A stretch of 64,000 nucleotides of DNA, taken from contig NC_066283.1 in the NCBI RefSeq assembly GCF_905404315.1, positions 1,488,001 through 1,552,000 on the forward strand, in the 5' to 3' direction. The notes under the pieces were generated by a model that did no database searches, had not been told where the DNA came from, and saw only the letters and a list, made by a program, of their open reading frames with translations. Source of the stretch: Leptidea sinapis (Eukaryota; Arthropoda; Insecta; Lepidoptera; Pieridae). The position numbers were made by a program, and so were the translations under genes. Positions 46,601 to 58,600 of this stretch are shown in pieces; position 1 is the stretch's first letter; every line of letters begins with the position of its first letter.

Positions 46601-49600
46601 GGGTTGAGAAACTAAGCCCTAAGAGATCCATGACTGAGGGCCCCCTATCCGTATGCCAACTAGAATCGGTCTTTAAACCTTTACCGCCTAAAGACATTAG
46701 TTTATTTTGTAAAATAAGATGATGAAATGTAACGTACTTTAGAATTGGAGTAGGTGCGACAACAATAAAAACCAAAGCATAATTTATTTATTTATTGAAA
46801 TGCGCCTTGCGGCTTTTCCGAGCATTGAATTCACGCAAGTTTTGGTGTAGTTTTTGGTGACGTGAGAGTGAGACGTGATGCCCTAGGCAATTTCTTAATT
46901 TGATTAAGGGTTAATAATCCGTCACTGACGATACGTCACTCGAACAGGCAAACGGTTAGCTCAATAGGAAGAGTACTCGCACGGCACGCGAGATGTCGTG
47001 AGTTCGAGTCCCGCATCGTTCATAAAATTTTGTTTTCAATTTTTATTTGTGTATTAATCCTAGAAGTGAAGATCCTAGTAGATCACTTTAAAAACATAAC
47101 AAATTGTTTAGATTTGCAAAAGCGACATCTATCAATTCAAAATGCAAAAATACTTCCGAGTATTACGTTCCTTGGCTTGTATTATACGCCAATATTAGTT
47201 CTTTGGACGCTCGCGTGTGGCGCTTCAAATAGGCACAAAAAGTTTGCTGTCAAACATGTGGAACAGCCTGTCCAGTGGTATTTATACAGGTCAGTGAGGC
47301 CCAATGATTGGCTCAGGGCGTATAGTGTACTCACTTGGCCTTCCAGAACTCGCTGAATGTCTCGGAGGCCAGGAAGACGGCGATGAGTATTAGCATCGAC
47401 GCCTGGCTGACCAGGCCGAGCCGCGACTGGTGCAGTTGTGATTGGTTCACCACGCGCGGGTCTACGGTGCCGTCCTCCTCTGCCAGGTCTGTCTGTACTC
47501 CCTGCAATTAAAGGCATAAAAGGCATTTATTTTCTCAAAATTGATTCCTTTAGAATTCTTTTCGATGTCATTTCTAATATATTAGATACTACTACCGCTT
47601 CGGAAACAAATGGCACTCTGAGAAAGAAGAAGCGGCAGAAGAAACTCTCCCAGTTCTTTTTCTGCGCTCTTGCGCATTATTGCTATAAAATAATCATAGT
47701 CTACTCCCAGGCGATCCGATCACTTAGAAGTTCAGCTGTGGCGTAGTAGGATTTACGACAGAGCCATTTTTTATTAAAACATTTAAATTTATTTATAGAT
47801 AATGCCTGAACTGTGGCTGGGACTTAATATAAAAGTGTATATATTTACCCTTAAAGCTATTATGTATCTTATGAAGCCTACTAGAATTAGTTACAAGCAA
47901 ACCCTCATTTCATATATTATTATACTATTATAGCGACTAGTATACTTCAGTTATTTCCATAGTATTATGTCCTATGGTATATTGCTATGGGGCAACGCTG
48001 CCGATATTAATACAATATTTGTGCTGCAGAAGAGGGCTATTCGCGCTATTTATAACCTAGGTCCTAGAGAATCATTGAGAGCAAAATTCAAAGAAATTAA
48101 AATCTTGACTGTTGCTTCTCAATATATTCTTGATAATGTAATGTAAGCACATAAGTGAATTTGACAGAAACTGTCATAACCATAATGTTAACACCAGGAA
48201 CAGACATAAACTGATGATGCCTACTACTCGGCTAAGTAGAGTTAGTAAGTCTTTTGTGGGGCGATGTGGGGCTTTTACAACAAGATCCCAGAAAATGTTC
48301 AAAACAAAAGTATTGCGTTATTCAAAAGAATTGTTAAACAACGTTTGTGTGGTAAAGATTACTATAACATAAATGACTTTCTTAATGATACCACAGATTG
48401 GGAATGGAGCGACCGCCCTCAGGCTATTAAATAATAAGTTTAATTCTACAATGTTACTTTGTAAATGTTACTTTACATAGACATATTTTTGATGAAAAAA
48501 AAAACCGGCTGAGTTTGTTGTGCCCATTCTTCTCAAGTCTGAGGCATTCACTTTGGAATGGGTGGTAGTTTTTTTGACTTTCAATAAGTGATTTCACATC
48601 CTATTTTGAATAAAAAATATTTGTATTTGTATTATATATAAATTGGGGCATACCCTATGGGAAGTGAGAACCACCGTCCATGTGGACAATACTAGGTTAA
48701 AGTTACGCTATCTAAAGAACGGCAATATATGAATGAGACACTCTATTTATGTTTTTTAATTACCTGTTTCACAAGGGTGTCCTTGACATCCTCGCCGTCA
48801 GCAGCCGTGGAGGGTCCTGGCCGGGGCGTTATAATCGTGCACACTTTCGTTTGACGCAGGAATTCGCCGCGAAGCTGTTGGCAAGATACATATAGGTAAG
48901 TTTAGAATTAAATTGCTCCCATGAAATGTGACGCTTTAAAACATGTTTGTGTAATTATAGATATATTGAATATTTTGAAAGAAGAAAGAAAGAAAGAAAT
49001 TTTTTTTATTTTGAAACGTATAAGTAAGTAGTTTATACAAAGACATGACATAAAAAAAAATATAAACTTAAGACTGATAAACAAGCAAAATTATACAAAT
49101 GACTTAAGTTTTCTTTAGTGTTAATTCCGCCAATATTTATTTTTAAAACAATTCGACACGTGTTTCGCCTCTACACGAGGCACCCTCAGGATATGTTGTC
49201 TCGCCAAAATCTGAGACGAGACTGACATCCTCAGGTCGTGTTGACGAGACTCAAAGTCTCGTGCCAGATTTTGGCGAGACAACAGGTTGTTTTAAAAACA
49301 AATATTGGCGGAATTAACACTAAAGAAAACTTTGGATTTCCGCAAAGTAACGCCTAATTCAATAAAGAAGCAAAAAAACAAAAAGACTGAAACATTTCTA
49401 TTATTTATATACCTAGGTTTCAAAAAATGATTCCAACTCAGCATGCTGCTGGTTTGAAAACTAACGCTGGTCTTCCGTTGGGCCATTTTGTGACGTCACG
49501 AAAAATATTTTCAATAGTACCGTATTTTAAAAGTTCGCGAATAATGTTCTGTTACACACCATTGAAAACATTTCTATGGTGAGACACGCTCAGTGAATGC

Positions 49601-52600
49601 TCTTATTACGCTGAGGGCACATACTTTGTGCACCAATAAATACATCGTTATTTATAGATGTACCTTATATTTATCAGATTTTTATATTTGATCTCAGGAA
49701 GTCTCAGTATGGTCTGTATAATCTTCTTCACAGTCGCTCCCTCATTGCTGAGGATCGTGACTCAGCTTAAGTTCGTCTACAGCTTTCCTCCATCTGTTTA
49801 GGTCTGTCGCATGGTGGAGTGCGATGCTGATGGGTTGGTTAGTCAGCTCGGATATTTTATCAGACCAGCGTTGTGGGCTCCGGCCTCTTGGTCTCTTCCC
49901 CTCAATTTTCCCGGTGACCATCAAACGTTCTAGGTTATCAGCACCGTGTCGTGCAATGTGGCCAAAGTATCTCATGATCCGCTGCAGACATGTAGTGGAT
50001 AGACGTGGACTGCTCCCTATTTTTAGCTGTTTAAGGATCGAGGCGTTAGTGCGGTAAGCCGTCCATGGTATCCTTAGCATGCGGCGCCAGCACCGCATCT
50101 CAAACGCGTCATTATATAATAATAATAATATGTGTAATTATATTCTAATAGTTAATAATGTTCATCGCTGTTAAAAAAACTCCACTGTACATCACTACAG
50201 AAAAACGGGAGACCTTCAGTAACTATTATTGCAGCGATACTAAAAAAAAACTAATATATAAACTCCTCCGAAACGGCTGAACCGATTTGTATGAATTTTG
50301 TGTGCATATCAGATAGGTCTGAGAATCAGCCAACATCTACTTTTCACACCCCTAAATGATACGGGTGACCCACACCTTATTATGATTCAGCATTGAAAAA
50401 TACATACAACTTCAAATTTTCGCCCTTCTACGATCTACAACTATTTTTGTATCGCGATTTTTATATAATTCTGTTCCATCCACAAATCCGCTATAGGGTT
50501 GCAATATGACAATCGAATACAATAATTGTATTACGATATATTAGGTAGGTCTGAGAATCGGTTACATCTATCTTTTATACCCCAAAATTTTTTTTTAATT
50601 ATTTGATATGATAACTAGCTGACCCAGCAAACGTTGTATTGCCGATATTAAAATCGCCATACAAAAGTAACTGTTGATCGTAGATGGGTGAAAATTTGAA
50701 GTTGTATGTATTTTTTAATGCTGACTCATAATCAAGCTGATTAAAAAAAAAATGTCAAAAAAATTTGCGTGGACCACCCTTAACATTTAAGGGGATGAAA
50801 AATAGATGTTGTCCGATTCTCAGACCTACCCAATATGCACTCAAAATTTCATGAGAATCGGTCAAGCCGTTCCGAAGGAGTTTAACGACAAACACCGCGA
50901 CATGAGAATTTTATATATTAGATACAACGTTTGCTGGGTCAGCTAGTATCTAATAAAAACGCAATGTGGCGAATAATACAGTATCCGCCATGCGAATGAA
51001 ATAGTATTTAAAGATTACATATTGTTCTATCTTGTACGTGGATCGGAATATTTCGTATCCGACTCACGCGTTGACTTGATCTGTCTTATTAAATCGAAGT
51101 TAACACTTGGTATTCAATTAACACACATTTAACCATCATCTTATCAATACTCCAACAATCAGTAAATCGGCTTACAACTGCCATCAACCTACCTATTCTC
51201 TCAACTTTGAATTTTAACTTTAAGCATCCCAAGAACTGATTTTAATATTAAAACGAGATAGTATTAAATCTTATGATTCAACACCAAACATCTACTTGGT
51301 CGGAAAATATTGTTTTTTTTTTATGGAAAAGGAAGGCAAACGAGCGTACGGGTCACCTGGTATTAAGTCCCGCCGCCCACGTATTCTTGCAATACCAGAG
51401 AGAATCACAGGAGCGTTGCCAGCCTTATAGGAAAATACGCGCTTTTTTTGAAGGCACCCATGTCGTATCGTCCCGGAAACACCGCATAAGGAAGGTCATT
51501 CCACAGCTTTGTAGTACGTGGATTGCACTCGTTGTCACATTAATATAATTAAATACACTGCGATATTAATATAACTAAATTAATTACGTGTAAGTTACCT
51601 TTTATTTGTTTAATTATTACACAGTTTTAGCTTACAATCTAAAATAAGTCATTATGTTATATTAACTTAAGGCGACGTCACCAAATGGCCCAACGGAAGA
51701 CCAACGCTGATTTTCAAACCAGCAGTTGGAACCATTTTGTGACTTATATATATAAAATAACATTGCTTAATTTTGTTTGTTTAATGTACGTTACAAACAA
51801 ACATTCATTTTCTTTTTTTCTTCTTTCAAAAATTAAGTCAGAAATAAAACTAAGGCAGAATGTACTAGTTCACGATTGCTGTCGTTAATATTTTTAGGGA
51901 GAGCCTACCTTCTGCCGTATTTTGTGAACATAATCACTAGCAATGATTGATACGCGCACCGAACGACCGAAATCTTCTATTGAAATAATTCAACATAGTA
52001 AACATTCAGCCACCGCAAAGTTGTGAGGGACTAGACACACATGTTCGCCCCAAACACTTGAATATGAACGTGATTTCGTGCGGTTTTAATGGCTTGTAGA
52101 GAGGATGCATGAAAGTGCATAGACCTCTGTTAAAAGTATTGAAAAGTGGCGGAGGCGGAGTCCTGATAATACTAAAATACGAAGGGAAGGGAAATGCTAG
52201 GGAAGTAGGGACCCTTCGTTTGCGCTTTAACAAATCGAGGTCCGTATCTTTCTCTAAATCTCTGGGAGACAGCGTGGTTTTTGTTAGAGACTCACGCCTC
52301 ACATTTCATCGGATTAATTTCTAGGTGTCATGTAGGGGCAAGATCACTGTCGTGTACGTCTACTGAGATTAATAGAATAACACAATACCATCTTGAGCCA
52401 CTGAAGTGTGATTGATTTATAATATAATATTTATATTATATCAAACTTGATTGAATTGGAAACACGTCGGAATGAAGTTGTTTCCAAAGTTTAGTTATAT
52501 CATAATATTAGTTTAGCATGTAGTGGTGGAGTATTTTTTTACCATAATAAGGAAGTCCTAATGTCGAACCACTTTAGGTTCTTTTATAACAATGTAATTT

Positions 52601-55600
52601 TTTTACTTTACTATATTATTGACATAATTAAGATATTTTTGTAATATTTAAATATACGTGTTCCTTAATATATTTTCTTAATTTGAAATCGCTTGCTGCT
52701 GCGCATATCACAAGATTAGAAACGAAAAGATGTACGTCATCCCTACCCGTCGCCGTACACAATAGAACATTACAGTACCAGAAACCAATAGAAGTGCACC
52801 ACATATGGCATGATGCTCCAAGCACTGTACGCCTATTGATTACTCCATTAATATGTAAGTTACGAGGCCAATTTGTGTACCTATTATAATATTGAAGGTC
52901 TGCCTTGATCCATCCTTGGCCTCGCGATACACTAAGCTACAATAAGTGCGACAAAATCTCGAATTCAAATTTACACCTAGGAAGAAATAATTGTGAGTCT
53001 AAAGCTCGAATCATACTTGTCAAAGTTACAAGGACTTAACATCATAACTGTTGCTTCTCAGTATATTCTTGATAATGTAATGTATGTTCATAGGCACATA
53101 AGTGTATTTGCTAGAAACTGTCATAACCATAATGTAAATACCAGGAACAGACATAAACGTATAATGCCTACTACTCGGCTAAGTAGAATTAGTAAGTCTT
53201 TTGTGGGGCGATGTATATGCTTATAAAACAAGATCCTAGAAAATGTTCAAAACAAAATTATTACGTTATTCAAAAGAATTGTTAAAAAACGTTTGTGTGA
53301 TACAGGTTACTATAACATAAATGACATTCTTAATGATACCACAGATTGGGAATGGAGCAACCGCCCTCGGGCTATTAAATAATGAGTTTAATTGTACAAT
53401 ATTACTTAGTAAACATATTTTTTTGATAAAAAAAAAGCCCGCTGAGTTTCTTGCGCCCGTTCTTCTCAGGTCTGAGGCATTCGTTTTGGAATGGGTGGTA
53501 GTTTTTGACTTTCAATAAGAGATGTCACATCCTATTTTGAATAAAAATATTTGAGTTTGAATGTTAAGAGTGATACACATACCTATTGTGGTCCAGCTAA
53601 GACTCCTCTCTGGAAAATCGCATTTATTTCGATTTTTTCTATTCTGTTCCTCTCCTACTTGTACCAGTACCGGTACTTATTGGAACGGCTATTACAGTTT
53701 GTTTTAATCACGTGGCATCAAAAAATCTCAAGAAAGCACGGGATAATTTTAATCGTTTGAGTGGCATCATGTGCCTATTGCATACCGCTATACAAAATTA
53801 AGTCATGAGAAATTACATATTAGCCCAATTGGCTAGAAGGTACCTACAATATTTAAAAGTTGTTATAGGTTTCAAAATAACCAAATTGTAGAATTGAATA
53901 AATCGCAGTTCAAGTCGTAATTTGGGTGAGAGCAACAATAAAAAAAAACTAACCTTGAAGTAGACTTCGACGCCATAGATGAGGAAGAAGATTACCACGA
54001 TGAACAGCAGTACGGCGTAGCAGCCGTTGAACACGTGCTGATAGAAACTCTGCAATAAACGGAAAAGAAGAGTATGTAACTAAAGAAAATAATTTGCTCA
54101 GATATTTCACTCTTAATCGCGCAAAATGTCTCAACGGAACGGATTTCTTTTAGCAGATATTTAATTCGGATGACAATATACTTGCTTATATCAATAATAT
54201 ATTACTAAGGTGAACATGTTAAGATTTAATACACATGAGAGATACAGGCATTCATACAATTAAACATTAAAAAAACAAAAAAACGCCACGGAAGTGTTGT
54301 CACTGTTATATTTGTCGCAGGCAGTTTGTGTGATTCCGCCTTTTACAAACGTCGTCGTCCGTTTTAAAACGTTTAAAAATGCAAAGTAAATGGTCTTGTC
54401 AGTTTAGAAAATGCCACAATATTAGATAGACAATAATTCTAACGCCGTTTACAAAATGCCGCCGCAAATAGTAGTTTTCAAATAATAATATGTAATAGTT
54501 TAAAAAAATCTAAAAAACACGCTAAAACCACAAAATTCTCTATGGTATTCGATAATTTCCTAATACATATTAGATAAATCGGTTAAAGATAATGATTGAA
54601 ATTTAAAATTAACATCAATTCTTGCCGTACAGGCGATAGATGAAAATTATATAAATTAAGAAAAATTCTTAGTTTGTTCTTTTTTTGATAAATGGAAAAT
54701 GGAATAATTTTATCAAATTAATGTATTGTCATCGGTCCTCGATAAATCTACAAAGTTTGAACGAAATCTGGCCGTTTGAAATGGGTCAAAATCGCGCCCA
54801 AATGAGTCGGTTACAAACAAACATAGATAAAAAGCGTGTAAAAAAAATATATTTTATTGTAAAAAAATGAGTATTGGACATGTGATTGGACTATCTGATT
54901 TAAAAAAAAACGATAGCCCTTTGGGTCCACAAGTCCGTGTAATGCCATTAGAAGAATAATTAGAAAATAATAATAATTAGATAAAAATTAATAATAATGA
55001 TTAATATTCATAGAGACTAAATAATCTATGTTTTTTGTCTTTATCTTTTTAAGAAGAATGTTCTTTGTTGGTCGAAAGTAACTCAAGTCTGACAATTGCA
55101 AAAAAAAACAATTTTTACGATTTTTTGCATGTCTTCTAGGTGTGATGAAAATTTAAAACTTCAAAGAACTTATTTTTCGTATTATTACTACCTACCATTG
55201 CAGTTTTAAAGGGTACGATTTAAAACAGCAGTTGCATGAAGTAGTTTTGGTATGTTAAAAATGACAAACTGCATGTTAATTAACAAGTTTGGCGGTTAAA
55301 ACTTAATAGTAAAATAAAAAAATGAGTCATAAGAAAATAATGGAATGAATCATAGAATAAAATATATATTATTAGCAATAAAATAACTAATTGGGCAGTT
55401 ACGTGTGGGCAGTTAACAAATCGGAATTAGTTGGCGGGAAATCTAATTCTAGGCAGTTCTATAAACAATGAGGTGGTAAAATGTTCATCATCAGCCGGAA
55501 AACGTCCACTGCTGGACAAAGTAAAATGTATTCTTCATATAGTGGGAAACTTAAAATGAAATTGTTGGATGAAATATCCGGCCAATTTATTTTTAGTAAC

Positions 55601-58600
55601 TGTCCATGTTGTACTATAGCATTAATTTACCACCCGCCGATAAATAATTATCTGAGCGGCACTTCAATTGCGCTCGTCAACTTGAGACAAAAGATGTTAA
55701 GTCTCATTTGCCCAATAATTTCACTAGTTACGGCGCCCTTCAGACCGAAACACAATAACGTTTACACACAACTGCTTCACGGCAGAAATAGGCGCCGTTG
55801 TGGTACCCATAATCTAGCCAGCATCCTGTGCAAAGGTGCCTCCCACTGGTAAAATGTCAGAAATAGCATTCCTCTACACAGGACAATATAATGTGCTGAT
55901 AGTTATTTCAGATACGAACAGTTACTCCATGCAATATTAATTCGAGTAAAATGTTTGTCTAACTTGCAACGACAGATTTTGTATTTCATGCAAAATATCC
56001 AGTCCCAACTTATGTTTATTTCGCATTTCATTCCAATTTATCTTTTGAAGTATAAATGTATTCGTACAAGTATAAAGAACATACAGCAGTTAGTAGTACT
56101 AATACTAAACTTATTTAAGTAGTTTTATTGTCCACAACGGTTAGTTAGCTAAATTGAAGGCGTGGGTGTCAATTGTCCATTCTACATCGTATTCTGAAAT
56201 ACTAGGACTGACTTGGATTCTAAACTAATATATAAAATTCTCATGTCGCGGTGTTTGTAGATAAACTCCTTCGAAGCGGCTCGACCGATTCTCATGAAAT
56301 TTTGAGTGCATATTGGGTAGGTCTGAGAATCGGACAACATCTATTTTTCATCCCCCTAAATGTTAAGGGTGGTCCACACGATTTTTTTTTGTTTTTTATT
56401 TTAAATTTGATTATGAGTCAGCATTAAAAAATACATACAACTTCAAATTTTCACCCATCTACGATCAACAGTTACTTTTGTAACGCGATTTTAATATCGG
56501 CAATACAACGTTTGCTGGGTCAGCTAGTACAACTATAAATAAGTCATAGATAGGTACAACTATTATAGCACTGAAGCATAGGAACTTTTAAAACATCAAA
56601 ACAAATTATTGACGTTTATTTTTTTTAATTACAAAGCACTCTTTAGAACGGTTGTTTATTATTTATATTACACGCTTTTTATTAGCTTCGTATGTTTGTT
56701 TGTAACCGACTCATTGGTTGCGATTTTGACCCACGGATTAACGGCGAGATTTCGTTCAAACTTCGTAGATTTATCGAGGACATCGGTCCTATCGGTCGGG
56801 CAATACATTAATTTGACTAAATTTTTCCATTTTTCAATTTGCAGAAAATATAAGATTTTTGTTAATTTATATAATTTGCATCCATTAATGGCCGTTTCCT
56901 ATATACTATCTACAGATAGAGATAAATAACTACCTTCTACTGTCAGTAATTAGCTGTCAATAATCTGAAGCTGTCCCAATATACCCGATAAGTCATTCTT
57001 ATCGCCTTATATTGGAACGCGTGAATTGCAATTTCCATACAAACTTCTGTCGCTAGTAAGCTATATGTCGTCCCATTGGACAGCGTGTACGGATAAGGTG
57101 AGTTACCGTCGATAAGTTTATTGGGACAGAAAACTCAACGATAGTTACGATTTTTATCTCAAGTAAGAGATAGACTGAATATTGGGAACGGCCGGGCCGT
57201 AATCTATAAGGCAGGAATTGATGTTAATTTTTTCACCAATATTTTTTTCGCAAGCGTGTTTTTAAGATTAATTAATTAATGAATTAACTATTAATTATTT
57301 AGAATTTGAATAAAATAAAAGGAATTATGAAGTTTTATTGCTGTCAAACGTAATGGTTTCATCAACCTGTAGGTCACAATGCAAACATTCCAAAAACTCG
57401 TACACCTTCCTTAAAGGCCGGCAACGCTCTTGTGATTCCTCTGGTGTTGCAAGAGAATGTGGGCGGCGGTGATCACTTAACACCAGGTGACCCGTACGCT
57501 CGTTTGTCCTCCTTCTCCATAAAAAAAAAAACTCGGCATTAGCAAGGAAATATTTATTTTAACACCCATTTATGAGCTTTATGTACATGTCACATTATTT
57601 TATTATTACTATGCAAAAACGGAACCCTTATAGATTAGTCATGTCTGTCTGTCTGTCCGTGTATGTCACAGCCGGTTTTTTCCAAAACTATAAGAACTAT
57701 ACTGTTGAAACTTGGTAAGTAGATGTATTCTGTGAACCGCATTAAGATTTTCACACAAACAGGAATATAGGTCTTCAATAATGATATGAGGTTTCTAATA
57801 TCAGTATTTTCAAAACTGAATAGTGTGCGCGTGAGACACTTCTAAAGTGGTAAAAAAAGCATGATTTAGTATGGTGACATATTTCATATCAAATCAAATC
57901 ATTTACTCACACAACTCGCTTATTCTATATGAAAATATTTTTTTTAGAATAAGAAGAGTAACGAGATTGTGGGTCCACCTGATGGTAAGGTCTCTATCGA
58001 AACATATGAACGAGTGTTCGTTTTCGAAATTTAGGCGGAGCTCAAGCAATTTGGTTGAACTTGGGAGAGAATGGGTTGATGATAAATTGATGGATATAAC
58101 ATTGTATTTATGTTTGAGACCTCATATATATCAATAACTAAATAAGTTACTTATTATATGTTATGTTGTTCGTCCTAATTATTTGTTGTACGGAACCATT
58201 ATAATAACACTAGAAATAAGGGATTGCTTGTAACTAATTCTAGTAAGCTTCATAAGATACATAATAGCTTTAAGGGTAAATGTATACACTTCTGTAATAA
58301 AGTCCCAGCCGATGTTCAGGCATTATCTATAAATAAATTTAAATGTTTTATAAAAAAAATGACTCTGTCGTAAATCCTATTACTCCACTGCTGAATATCT
58401 AAATGAAAAAAGGACAGCCTGGGAATAGATTTTATAACGATAGAAATGACTTGAACTTTTCATTGAAAAGAGCGCAAAAAAAGAATGCTGGGAGAGTTTC
58501 TTGCGCAGTTTCTTCTCTCTCAGAGCGCCATTTGTTTCCGAAGCGGTAGTAGTATCTAGTAGTTATTAGAAATGACATCAAAAAGAATTCTAAAGGAATC

